Origin: Eustoma russellianum
Taxonomy: Eukaryota > Streptophyta > Magnoliopsida > Gentianales > Gentianaceae
DNA: 64,000 bases
Reading direction: 5' to 3'
Assembly: GCA_036186865.1 (NCBI GenBank)
Contig: AP025054.1
Span: forward strand, 3,658,020 to 3,722,019
Part shown: piece by piece, positions 47,266-59,313 of the stretch
Numbering within the stretch: position 1 is the stretch's first letter
Layout: each line of letters begins with the position of its first letter
The notes under the pieces: model-generated
Told to the model about the DNA's origin: nothing
The model's database searches: none
What the model saw: only the letters and a program-made list of their open reading frames with translations
Made by a program: the position numbers and the translations under genes

Positions 47266-47273
47266 GTTTGGAG

Positions 47274-48270
47274 CAACTGAATTTAGATATGAGGTGAGTT
47301 TCCTTAAATTATAAAGTTTGTTTAGATAACGGTGGGTCTTAAGAACCTGATTTACATCCTTACCCACTTTATGAGACCGAAGTTGACAGCGACCTTTATT
47401 GATCGGGATTTAACCTTTTATAAAGTCTTTTAGGACATACGGTTAAGTTTGACAAGAGAACTAACACATCTACCAGTTCCATGTCCTTTTTTAGTTGTAA
47501 TATTTTAATTCGAATAATAACTTAGCCATGTTAGTTCATTATTTGATTTGATTCTCAGCCATTATTTGTGTTATATATATTTGATTTGTTTCGAATCACT
47601 ATTTGTGTATATATATATGCATGCATACATACATATATATATATATACACACACACACATACACGTATGTATGTGGTTTTTTAAGTAAGTAAATGGCTAC
47701 AATTTTGTCACGCCCTTATACATTTGTGCCAAACAGTATCTCAATTATGAAACTTTATGCGGAAAAAAGAAACAGTTGAATCTCCAGCCATAAAGGCCTT
47801 CTTAAAATGTTATCTTATTCACATTTTCAGTACACTGTTTCTCCTAATCTCTTGTTAATTTAAACATCGAATGGTTTGTTAGAACTAGGTTTTTGTCGTA
47901 CTAAACAATCTGATATACACGTTACCCTACATTTTATGCAAAAGGTTATTTTCGCGGTTCGAAACTGTGACGTAAGGTACCAGTTGCTTCAAGGTCCGCC
48001 CTACAAAACTAGCTGGTAAACAATATAGAAAATGTCGCACGGGATCATGATTTTTTTTTTGACATAATCACTTTGTACTATTTTATTATCGTTTATCAGT
48101 CTATTTTATTATTGTTTACCAGTCTAAGTTTATTATAAGGATAACAAATAGATATCCTCTTCAACTAGCATATCGGTTACATATTAACATATGTGATTAT
48201 GTTAAAACATAGATTCACTTCATCAATTAATTCGCAACCGTGGCAGTTTAATTATAAGAGCAGGGATGGC
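47274..48270. other. Intergenic AT-rich DNA with TA/CA microsatellite
   Basis: A (TA)n(CA)n tract lies at about 47610-47665. No gene recognised. Confidence 0.45.
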
Positions 48271-48279
48271 GGTACTTTG

Positions 48280-48457
48280 GGAAGAAGGTCCGGTGACGAT
48301 GACATTGGCGCACGCGTCAGACGAGTCCACTCAGCGTCTGACATGTGGCGCTGTAGCGGGGTCTAGGTCGGTTTAAAATTTTTTTCTTTAAAAGAAGAGA
48401 CACGTGTCAGACACCCACTCATTAGCCTGCGTCACTGAATCTGCACCCGGTACTTTG
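48280..48457. mobile_element. MITE-like imperfect inverted repeat
   Basis: GAGTCCACTCAGCGTCTGACATGTG on the left faces CACGTGTCAGACACCCACTC on the right around a T-rich loop. The outer parts (GGTGACGATGAC and GCGTCACTGAATCTGCACC) are weaker. It resembles the 37225 element in design but not closely in sequence. Confidence 0.5.
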
Positions 48458-48557
48458 ACGCCAAGTAGATCTTGGTGTGCCAATGAAAAGCCAAATCAAG
48501 TGTTGACAAAGATAAGGCAGCGACATGCTCACCACTCAACTAGGGGTTGAGATATAG

Positions 48558-48715
48558 GGAGTCCAACGGTGAGACAAAACATGAGGCATCTATTCACACA
48601 CTGCTACATATACAAACTGGTCAGTGGATTAATTTTTTAACAAAGAACAGTTTGTACACATAGTGACACGTGATTAGAGGCTTTATATTTTGCACCAGTG
48701 TCTTCTCAGATCTGA
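48558..48715. mobile_element. MITE family B, copy 3
   Basis: GAGACAAAACATGAGGCATC, ATTCACACAC on the left and CACGTGATTAGAGGC, TTTATATTTTGCACC on the right follow the layout of 4956-5130, with more mismatches. Confidence 0.55.
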
Positions 48716-49448
48716 ACCGTTCAACCACCTAATTAACGTGCTGCCTTTTTTTACTTTTTTTGGAGGCTGTAAATCAAATAATTAAGTCTTTTAAGTATGA
48801 AAAAAGTTGGTGTCTACAAGAATTACGACCCTGACCGGTTGTAAAAGCTACCGTCAAATCATGTTATTCTGACATTGTGATGGTTAATACTCAAACATTT
48901 ATTGTTACAAACAGTTTACTATATCGATATAACTGAATTATGATTTGAGACTTAAATTGATTTTCTCTTTCATGCAATTTTACTACGAACGATTTATTAT
49001 GTAGATATCAACAGAATCATGCTTTGAGACTTAAATTGATTTGCTCATTCATGTAACTTTCTCTCACGAAGATGTCTTCCACATTCATACAAGTATGACA
49101 TATTTTTTCACACAATTTATTATGAAAACCCAAGACAACTTTCGAGCTTGGTTGCAATAGTTTTATTTCCAACGTGTTTGTAATAGTTTTACTATTAATG
49201 TGATATCACATGGCATGTCTATTTAATAAGCACTATCATTTTATATACATGCATTTGACACAAGTTGTTATTAGAAATATATATGTTTGAAACTTATTTT
49301 ATGACGGTAGTGAATAATTACTACAAATCACAGTAGTTGTTTATTAACTAGGAATATATATAAAAAGAGGAAGGCCCTCTGGTCAAAAAGTACGTGTGAC
49401 AACATGCTATTTATATATATTTTATTAGTTAAACGAGTAAATAAATAA

Positions 49449-49501
<53 letters not shown>

Positions 49502-49684
49502 CTATACATTTTGCCTTAAAACTAGAGATTGCAACGGCGTGGGGTTAAGGGCGGATTTGGCCAAACCTGAAGCCGACTTGCTTTTAAAATTATACAACCC
49601 ACCTTGTCTCGAATCCCAAACGGGTTTTAAATTTTCACACTTAGTTCAACCCCAACAAGACCCCGCGAGGCTCCGTCCTGTCCG
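48716..49684. other. AT-rich intergenic DNA with (AT)n tract
   Basis: Includes a 46-bp pure (AT)n microsatellite at about 49453-49498. No gene supported; the frame at 49539-49727 runs into the next MITE. Confidence 0.5.
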
Positions 49685-49866
49685 GGATACGATTTACTCA
49701 CCGCAAGGGGAGTGCGGTGACGAGTGACTGCGCGACACATGGCATCAAGGGGGTGGTGAAGCTAGATGAGGGTCACCTGCATCTAGCCTCACCACCCCCT
49801 TGCTGCCACGTGTCGCGTGGTCACAAAGGGGATGAGGAAAGTAGGGGTGAGGAGATCCCAACCCGT
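49685..49866. mobile_element. Hairpin MITE, family A, copy 4
   Basis: The arms pair GGGGGTGGTGAAGCTAGATG with CATCTAGCCTCACCACCCCC, and GCGACACATGGCATCAAGG with CCTTGCTGCCACGTGTCGC. Ends are GATACGATTTACTCACCGC and GGGGTGAGGAGATCCCAACC. It lies about 215 bp left of the LARD insertion. Confidence 0.75.
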
Positions 49867-50080
49867 CCTGTCCCGCTTATCCAAAAAAAGGAAATATGTA
49901 TCTGTTTATATATGCGTACACTTATATATAGGCATACATACATATACACACACATATATATGTATATATGTATGTTTATATATGTATTAGATGAGATCTT
50001 ACACAGTGACCCACACAAAGTGTAAAAAAGATATAGTTTATCAAAAAAAAAAACATTTTAAAGTTTATTAAGTGTATACT

Positions 50081-52491
50081 TGTAGCGCCCCGCTCCCGAG
50101 CCCTAGCATCGGGAACAGTGCACCCGCCGTAGCCTACTAAGAGGACTACAAAGCGTCGTTCAAACTTCTTTGCACGTCAGAACTGACGTAGAAATTTTCT
50201 GCGGAAACGATAATTAAAGAAATAAACATCTTGATTAAATTAAATCCATCAGAATAAAATCCAGTACAAGGGTTAACGAAACCCACTGAGTCAAGTATGA
50301 AATACTAAGATCAAACAGTAAACCTAGATGGAGGTCTATCTGACTATCCCAAGAACAAGCTTCCGGTCAACAAGATCCCTTCTCGAGCCCATCTCACTCT
50401 TCTCAGCCTCGATGGACATACATACTCTTAATCCTGCTCACCTGTGGAGGGTAGGTTGGGGGGGGTGAGTGATGGGAGTCACTCGTAGGTTACCCGTCTC
50501 TCCCGAAAAGGGACTGTCACATACTGAGTCGGGTAACAATTAAGCACATAAAGCACGTAGCAGATGAATAAAGCTATAAAACATAAACACGTGCATAATA
50601 AAGCAAATAAAGCATAAATAAGGAAATAACACATATCCGACCCGACCCGTATCCCGAAACATAGCGCTGAAACAACTTAATAGCAAGACAAATAATCACA
50701 ACATTAATAAATGCAATGCGCAAGTTCATGATGCATGTACTTCTATCTCCGTGTCACACGCAGTCATTTAATATCACACGTTATGCTCTTTCTTTTCTAT
50801 GATATGCTATGCATGTCCCGGGTCCTATCGGATGAAGGTAACCATTATTACCAACACCCATCACACGCCTCGTCAGGCCACACGGCTCTTAGGCCAAATG
50901 CAAATGCTCGTGCCATGAATGCGTCACAGTTTCACACTTCTGGTTGTCCTATGTTGCATGCTCCGTTCTATGTTGCGTATTACCTATATTGCGTAGTTAC
51001 CCTATGTTGCGTGGGGTTCATTACTGTATTTTATCTTCTACCGTTATTTTATCTTTCTAGACTTTATTTTAGGTTTCTACACTTTATTTTATTTTTCCTA
51101 GGCTTTCAAACACTTTAAATTTTTATTTAAATATTTTTTTATCTTTCCCTACTATTTTTTTATTTCTTTTACTTTAATTTATTTAATGGGTTCCTAAATT
51201 TTCTTATCATTAAAACATTATTAATTATTAAATTAATCACATATGTATAATTACTCATCGTTTGTTATCTTTATTTTTAATTTTATTAATTTTTTTTATT
51301 CTTTCCCCTTACGTGATACACATATATTGTATTATATTTTATTACTAATTCATTTATATATTATTATTGTTAGCTTTACCAAATTTCAATTTATTTTTAG
51401 AATTATTTAACCCTTTCTTTCCCTTTAAGAGGCCTCTTTAAATTCTGGCCCCTTTTATTTCCAGCAGTTCGGCCCGCCAGAGACAGCAGGCGGCTAGCTG
51501 TTTTTTTTTTTTCTATTTCTGCGTCTTGGGCCGTCTACTGGTCTGGCCCGCTGCCACTCTGGCCTGCTACCCTTTCTTAAATCTTTTTTTTTTTCCTTTT
51601 GGTTTCTCAATTGTGGGCTGCATTTTTTTTTTCCTGGCCTAATTCGGTGGGGGGCCAGCCTGCTGCCAGCGCAGGCTTGGCTTTTTTTTTAATTTATTTT
51701 ATTAATTTCTTAAATTACTTCAAAAATCCATAACTTTTTCGTTTTAACTCCGATTTACCCCAAACCAGTGGGGTTTGTCTCATTATAACGCAAACAAAAC
51801 AACGGCGCTGGACACGTCAGCGCGTGTCCTGCACGCGCCGTTCAGGGCGCGCGTGGGCCACACGCGCCGCCCTCTGCAGCCGCGCGTGTGCTACACGCGC
51901 CGCCTCTGGATGCGTTTTTCAATGCCCTGAACCTATTCCAACCTATTTCCGTGCTATGTGATCTATATCTAAGGTCAAACACGAAATTTCCATACCAAAA
52001 CATAAAGAGATCATGATAAAGACATAAAAAACACAGATGCAGTGATAATCAAATAATTCCCAAAACAGAATGCGAGGGAATCCAAAGCAATCCGACAGAG
52101 GGGAGGGTAACCTACCTGTCACATGGAGAATTCTCGGTCAAGATGATTGAATTCGGTATGGGTGTGCCTACTTTATTCTTCTCCCTTTTCTCTTTCTCCC
52201 TCTTTCTCCTTTCTCTTTCCTCCTGTCCGCTGCTACCTGCCTCTTCTTTTTTTTTCTCTGGTTCTTTCGAGTGTTGCAGCCAAAATGCTGCTAAAATTAA
52301 GGGGTTGGGAGTTTTACCGTGGGAGGGGCGACATTTATGGGGGTGGGGGCGGGAATCAAGGGGAGGGGGGTTATGGGTAGTTAACGATAGGTTTTTTTTT
52401 TCCTCTTTTTTTTTTAATTCAGATTTTAAATTTAATTTCATTTCATTAATTTCAAATTTAATTTTTTTTTAAAAAACTTACGGTTACAACA
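50081..52491 (-). repeat. 3' LTR of the LARD (left copy)
   Basis: 2,411 bp, read on the minus strand from TGTTGTAACC to GGCGCTACA. A short repeated CTATGTTGCGT motif lies at 50948-51018 and a GC-rich triple palindrome at 51820-51901. The open frames inside (for example 50735-51118) appear unchanged in the other LTR because of the duplication and are not genes. Confidence 0.93.
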
Positions 52492-52508
52492 TCCTACCCC
52501 CCTTACAA
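52492..52508 (-). other. Polypurine tract of the LARD
   Basis: On the minus strand TAAGGGGGGTAGGA lies directly before the TG of the 3' LTR, where plus-strand DNA synthesis is primed. Confidence 0.8.
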
Positions 52509-55500
52509 AAAGTTTCGGCCTCGAAACTTGCGTATGGTGTAATCAATGACTTAGTATGCTTCTACTTGATTCATCCACCTAGATAATGATCAAACTATAC
52601 ATCCATTTAGCTAGATAATTATCAAGTTATAATATCCCTTGTGTTTCCTCAAAATCATTCTTGTATACATACAAGAAATTTTATAATCCGTTTCTCTTTA
52701 CTTATTTAAGATCGTAACCTAATCTACCTATGATTATCGAATCAACTTAAGGACATTGTCATCATACCAAGGGTCCTGTATCCCAATCGTCAGTCTATCT
52801 CACTTATCTCTACGGTCATCAGCAACCCTTGTAACTAAGTTCTTAGGTGTATTACAATCTTTGACTTAACACCTTATTCACAATAATCATTTCTTAAATC
52901 GTATGTATTTTCAGAATGTGTTTTACTTTAGTATGATTCAATCTAGTCATCGCTAGCATCCCACAAGATGATCTGGTCCTTAAAGGGCTCAATCCTTAGT
53001 TTAACTCTCTATAATTAGTATGTACATACTTTCATTTATACCACTTGTCGTGTAACATTCAACTTATCGTAGTCTACAATTTTGTATTCTTAAACTCATT
53101 ATAATGATTCATCCGACAATTAACCAACTAATATCCTTGATGTATGTCCACATGGTACTTGTTACCCAAAACCAAGTCCTCGAAATCAATTCGTATATAC
53201 TTACGAATTAACTCTATGATCATACCCTTATTATTTTTTTTTGAAAATATCATCAGCCTAATATACGAAATATGTGTATGGACAATACTTTTCTTTAGAT
53301 AAAAAAAATGTGTCCTACGCAGCTATAATTTAAAATATAACTTTAGTTGTTTCAAAATAATACCATTCGTATTTATTTATTTATTTATTTTTAAAACAAG
53401 ATTCGAGATAATATATACTCGTTCTCGCAAAGCAGTGTTTCAAATGACATCTTATAAAAATGACGATATAACTTGTTCGCACATTCTTTCAGTGAACTGG
53501 CATTTAAACAATTGAAACGTAATAATGTAAGGTTTTATAAATCGATTTGAATACGTACCTTTCGTTTGCTAAAAGAAATTATATTTTGGAAGCTACTCTT
53601 TGATTAGGCAAAATTCAAGTAATATCATCGCAAGCGGATAAATAACTTCGAAAACACATTAATGGATAAAATGCTTGCGATATTGGTAGTCCTCAAGGTA
53701 AAAATAATTTTTTTTTTTGACTGACGTAGATGTAATGAAACGAAAATTTGAAATCTTATGTAAGGAATATGTACAAACAAATTGTTTTTTCTTTAAAGAA
53801 CATCAGTAGTTTAAAAGTTTCTTTTTTTTTTTGTTTAAGGTTGTCAAACCATTATATTGAAACACAGATATATAAAAGAATTTAGTTTGGTAAAGTTTAG
53901 TAGACTACCGAGAAAATGAGATTTCAGTAGGCATAATTTTTTTTTTAGGTACTTGTTAAAATTTAGTTATACATTGGTGTACGTACTTATAAAATATTTA
54001 TCTGTTTGAAAAATATATCAGTCCAATATTTCGTATAATTCCATAGGTCATCTTTTTTTTTCTCTCTCTCTATTTTTTTCCGGATAAGTTCTCCTATGTA
54101 AAGTTTCTCTTAAGTCTAATGTTTGCCTACTTACGATAAAATCTTTAACTTAAATTGGTCCACCCTTATCTTGGCACACTAAATATTTTTCGACTTAAGG
54201 TGTTCTAATTTACCATGCTTCCGCGCGCCACACTAATCCATTGTATCTCGTTACTTGGTTATTTGAACCACTAATTTTATTCTACTTTATATGAAAAGCA
54301 ACCACTACTTGTTTATACCCATTCTATTTTAATTCAAGCCTACTAAATTCAAGTCAAATGTCTCGATATCAACACTTAACTAGAAAGTTGTTACAATTCA
54401 CTATTCGCATACACTTGTTATAGTTGGTTCACACCTTTTGCTACCGGTCAATATCCTTAGTGAGACTAATATCATCGTCCTACTAATATTTCTAAATTTC
54501 AACATCTTAACCTTAGACTATAATTTCCTTCGTATGATTCTCTTACTAAGCGCTACTGATTAATATTCTTATGAATCATTACTTAGTTTTTATCACCTCT
54601 TAGTATCTATCATACTATAATAATTCATTTCTTAGTAGCTATTGTCTCAACTTAAACCCAAGTCTGCTCTAATGCAACTGTCTAAGTAGGGATATGAAAC
54701 TGCTTTACCGTACATCTAATAACACCGGGTCTCATGCTGCTATTATGACGAAGCAGCTTAAGATCGTCTGACCTATTCATACAAATGTGTCAATCAACAC
54801 TTGCGGTAGAGCATCCTGATCAGCATTACTATTTATGTGCTTTAATCATATACTCATTCGCTTATGGGTATTATAGTCATGGCTAATGGAATGTGCAAAA
54901 GGTCATGGTCAAACTTATATAACGTAAGTAGGTAAAGTTGTATAGTATACCCTAGGTATACTTGTTCCTTAACTGGACGCCATATTTTTTTTTTTAAAGT
55001 TAATATCATAACTTATACCTAAGATTTTTTTTTTTGTTTCTTAGTATAATCGTTTCTTAAGCCTAGGATCATGTCTGATTTATAAAGTCATGCTTAGCAT
55101 ATAATCAATGCTTATGACTTCGTTCAATACTTATGTCTAAGGTTAACTCTTAATCGGAATCGTTACTTATGTTTAAGATTGTAACTTATTTTCAAGATTG
55201 TCACCTATAGTTGAGATCAATACCTATGTTCATGATCATCGTTTATGTTCAAATCATGACTTATGTATAAGATTATGACTTATGGGCAAAATTGTAACTT
55301 AATTTCTAATATTTGGTTCGAATTTACATTTCTACCGTGGCCATAGAACCATGCTCTGAAGATTGTACTCTCGGCATGTAGTATCTCTTGGACTTATTCC
55401 GAACTTAGATCCAAGTGATTGGTGATGTCAGTCGTGCTGTGCCATCACTTCTCTGCATCTCCTTGTAGATCTCACGTGCGAGTGCGATGGTGGTGGAGGC

Positions 55501-55952
55501 AGTGACTGCTAGTTCAGCAGCTTGTGCTACTGCGTTAAGGTGTTGGTCACGGTGACCATGACATCCCCAAGTGCTTGAGGATGATCCTTTGATTCTGGTG
55601 GTTCTCCCCACCGTTTCTTATATTACCGGCTTGTTCACGTCTTGCCGGTATTTTTGTAGAATTTAGGAATGTCGAAAATAAATTTATTTAAATACAAGCT
55701 GAGTTAGGAGGGTATTTTGGGAATTTCAAACAGTTTAGGGGTTGCATGTAGAGGTTCAGGGGTAAAATGGTAAATAACAAAAAAACGAAAGAACGCTCAA
55801 GCTCCCCTTAACCCGATCACAACTTAAGTCTAAGATCATCACTTAACCCTATTTTGTTGCTTAAGGGTAAAATTGTCATTTTAGGCAAAGTTCGTAGCTT
55901 ATGTCTAAGTGATCTAGTTAATCCTGCATTTCCGAGGCGGATCTGGAGCCTC
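52509..55952 (-). other. Non-coding LARD interior
   Basis: AT-rich, about 3.4 kb, with stops in all frames. Between about 55080 and 55300 there are many degenerate copies of an ACTTATGT(C/T)TAAGATTG motif. One 68-codon frame (55611-55405, minus) lies about 340 bp after the primer site, where gag would begin, but I cannot match it to Gag. Confidence 0.7.
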
Positions 55953-55965
55953 GGCTCTGATACCA
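55953..55965 (-). other. Primer binding site (initiator Met tRNA)
   Basis: TGGTATCAGAGCC on the minus strand, two bases after the 5' LTR end. It is complementary to the 3' end of plant initiator tRNA-Met and fixes the orientation of the element. Confidence 0.92.
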
Positions 55966-55967
55966 CC

Positions 55968-58388
55968 TGTAGCGCCCCGCTCCCGAGCCCTAGCATCGGG
56001 AACAGTGCACCCGCCGTAGCCTACTAAGAGGACTACAAAGCGTCGTTCAAACTTCTTTGCACGTCAGAACTGACGTAGAAATTTTCTGCGGAAACGATAA
56101 TTAAAGAAATAAACATCTTGATTAAATTAAATCCATCAGAATAAAATCCAGTACAAGGGTTAACGAAACCCACTGAGTCAAGTATGAAATACTAAGACCA
56201 AACAGTAAACCTAGATGGAGGTCTATCTGACTATCCCAAGAACAAGCTTCCGGTCAACAAGATCCCTTCTCGAGCCCATCTCACTCTTCTCAGCCTCGAT
56301 GGACATACATACTCTTAATCCTGCTCACCTGTGGAGGGTAGGTTGGGGGGGGTGAGTGATGGGAGTCACTCGTAGGTTACCCGTCTCTCCCGAAAAGGGA
56401 CTGTCACATACTGAGTCGGGTAACAATTAAGCACATAAAGCACGTAGCAGATGAATAAAGCTATAAAACATAAACACGTGCATAATAAAGCAAATAAAGC
56501 ATAAATAAGGAAATAACACATATCCGACCCGACCCGTATCCCGAAACATAGCGCTGAAACAACTTAATAGCAAGACAAATAATCACAACATTAATAAATG
56601 CAATGCGCAAGTTCATGATGCATGTACTTCTATCTCCGTGTCACACGCAGTCATTTAATATCACACGTTATGCTCTTTCTTTTCTATGATATGCTATGCA
56701 TGTCCCGGGTCCTATCGGATGAAGGTAACCATTATTACCAACACCCATCACACGCCTCGTCAGGCCACACGGCTCTTAGGCCAAATGCAAATGCTCGTGC
56801 CATGAATGCGTCACAGTTTCACACTTCTGGTTGTCCTATGTTGCATGCTCCGTTCTATGTTGCGTATTACCTATATTGCGTAGTTACCCTATGTTGCGTG
56901 GGGTTCATTACTGTATTTTATCTTCTACCGTTATTTTATCTTTCTAGACTTTATTTTAGGTTTCTACACTTTATTTTATTTTTCCTAGGCTTTCAAACAC
57001 TTTAAATTTTTATTTAAATATTTTTTATCTTTCCCTACTATTTTTTTATTTCTTTTACTTTAATTTATTTAATGGGTTCCTAAATTTTCTTATCATTAAA
57101 ACATTATTAATTATTAAATTAATCACATATGTATAATTACTCATCGTTTGTTATCTTTATTTTTAATTTTATTAATTTTTTTTATTCTTTCCCCTTACGT
57201 GATACACATATATTGTATTATATTTTATTACTAATTCATTTATATATTATTATTGTTAGCTTTACCAAATTTCAATTTATTTTTAGAATTATTTAACCCT
57301 TTCTTTCCCTTTAAGAGGCCTCTTTAAATTCTGGCCCCTTTTATTTCCAGCAGTTCGGCCCGCCAGAGACAGCAGGCGGCTAGCTGTTTTTTTTTTCTAT
57401 TTCTGCGTCTTGGGCCGTCTACTGGTCTGGCCCGCTGCCACTCTGGCCTGCTACCCTTTCTTAAATCTTTTTTTTTTTTTCCTTTTGGTTTCTCAATTGT
57501 GGGCTGCATTTTTTTTTTCCTGGCCTAATTCGGTGGGGGGCCAGCCTGCTGCCAGCGCAGGCTTGGCTTTTTTTTTAATTTATTTTATTAATTTCTTAAA
57601 TTACTTCAAAAATCCATAACTTTTTCGTTTTAACTCCGATTTACCCCAAACCAGTGGGGTTTGTCTCATTATAACGCAAACAAAACAACGGCGCTGGACA
57701 CGTCAGCGCGTGTCCTGCACGCGCCGTTCAGGGCGCGCGTGGGCCACACGCGCCGCCCTCTGCAGCCGCGCGTGTGCTACACGCGCCGCCTCTGGATGCG
57801 TTTTTCAATGCCCTGAACCTATTCCAACCTATTTCCGTGCTATGTGATCTATATCTAAGGTCAAACACGAAATTTCCATACCAAAACATACCAAAACATA
57901 AAGAGATCATGATAAAGACATAAAAAACACAGATGCAGTGATAATCAAATAATTCCCAAAACAGAATGCGAGGGAATCCAAAGCAATCCGACAGAGGGGA
58001 GGGTAACCTACCTGTCACATGGAGAATTCTCGGTCAAGATGATTGAATTCGGTATGGGTGTGCCTACTTTATTCTTCTCCCTTTTCTCTTTCTCCCTCTT
58101 TCTCCTTTCTCTTTCCTCCTGTCCGCTGCTACCTGCCTCTTCTTTTTTTTTCTCTGGTTCTTTCGAGTGTTGCAGCCAAAATGCTGCTAAAATTAAGGGG
58201 TTGGGAGTTTTACCGTGGGAGGGGCGACATTTATGGGGGTGGGGGCGGGAATCAAGGGGAGGGGGGTTATGGGTAGTTAACGATAGGTTTTTTTTTTCCT
58301 CTTTTTTTTTTTAATTCAGATTTTAAATTTAATTTCATTTCATTAATTTCAAATTTAATTTTTTTTTAAAAAACTTACGGTTACAACA
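55968..58388 (-). repeat. 5' LTR of the LARD (right copy)
   Basis: 2,421 bp, about 10 bp longer than the left copy, mostly from a duplicated CCAAAACATA near 57880-57900. Otherwise the same sequence, including the triple GC palindrome at 57706-57788. Confidence 0.93.
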
Positions 58389-58393
58389 ATACT

Positions 58394-58635
58394 ATTTCAA
58401 CAAAACTAAACGTTTTAAACTTAAAGATTTATTGTGTATAGATTATTGTAACAAAACTGTCTTTCTGAAACCCAAGTCAAATATCTAACTGTGGACATCA
58501 TGTCTTATGTGTTCCATATGAAAGTTTAAAGTGTTAACATTATCTATTACATGAACAAATTAAGATGAAATGTAGTTTATCAACAACCCATTTGGCTGAA
58601 TGAAAAATTAAAACCAAAATTTACTTCCCCTGTTT
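58394..58635. other. Intergenic DNA
   Basis: Nothing recognised between the LARD target duplication and the next MITE. Confidence 0.4.
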
Positions 58636-58800
58636 GACGGGTTAGGATACTTACACCGTACGACACGTGGTAGCAGGGTGGATGGTGAGGTTAGATAGAG
58701 GTCACCTTCATCTAGCTTCACCATTCACCCATGCTGCCACGCGTCATGCGGTGACGCGTGGGGTGAGAGGAAATTAAGTAAGGTTATCCCATCCCTTATT
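58636..58800. mobile_element. Hairpin MITE, family A, copy 5
   Basis: GACACGTGGTAGCAGGGTGG and GATGGTGAGGTTAGATAGAGG pair with TCATCTAGCTTCACCATTC and CCATGCTGCCACGCGTC. The outer ends are GGGTTAGGATACTTACACCG and AAGGTTATCCCATCCC. More diverged than copies 3 and 4. Confidence 0.7.
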
Positions 58801-59057
58801 TGACGCCATTATTAATCAACGCAGATCTCCGAAGACCCAGTCCCTACCCCTTTCACATCAAAGTGAGACGCTTTTCCAATTAGAATGTAGTTGTTGAAGG
58901 TTTTCAACTCAATGAAGTTAGGATGAAAGCTCGGAAAGTTTCATTGAAGTAGGCGGAAAATGGGGGGGTATAACTGAAGTATCGATTTTGAATCATGTGG
59001 CCATTGTGTTCCTGGCTCTGTCTGCTTAATTCATTCAATTATTGCAGCCCAGTTATT

Positions 59058-59301
59058 TGTTAAGAAGATATCAAGAATCACGGCAAATTTATTTCCATTA
59101 TTGTTGTAATCATATACTTACCTTGTATAGTTGATTGATTAGAGACTAATTAGGCAAATGATTGATTTAACAATTAAATAAGTGATTGATCATTCATTGT
59201 ATAGCATAGCAATACGGGTTATAAGTAGGGACTTCATGTACAGAGAAAGACAATCAATGAAATATAGAAAAGTCATTGATCCAGTTTGATCATCTTGAAC
59301 A
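59058..59301 (+). repeat. Probable 5' LTR of the copia element
   Basis: TGTTAAGAAGATATC to CATCTTGAACA gives matching TGTT...AACA ends, directly followed by the primer site. The left boundary is inferred from the terminus only. Confidence 0.65.
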
Positions 59302-59313
59302 TGGTATCAGAGC
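59302..59313 (+). other. Primer binding site (initiator Met tRNA)
   Basis: TGGTATCAGAGC directly after the LTR end, complementary to initiator tRNA-Met. Confidence 0.9.

Larger units (their letters stand above)
50081..58388 (-). mobile_element. Complete LARD-type LTR element, very young
   Basis: An 8,308-bp element flanked by ATACT at 50076-50080 and 58389-58393. Two long direct repeats (50081-52491 and 55968-58388) are almost identical. In the minus orientation each LTR starts TGTTGTAACCG and ends GGGGCGCTACA. A primer site TGGTATCAGAGCC follows the right LTR and a polypurine tract precedes the left one. The 3,476-bp interior has no gag-pol homology that I can see. Long LTRs, intact cis signals and a non-coding interior define a LARD, which would need proteins from another element. 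I noticed one substitution (about 50310 against 56197), a 10-bp duplication (CCAAAACATA) and homopolymer differences. Confidence 0.93.

Noticed and set aside
50735..51118. 127-codon frame present twice, also at 56622-57005
   Set aside because: The perfect duplication is due to the two LTRs of the LARD. The frame is antisense to the element and has no recognised domain.
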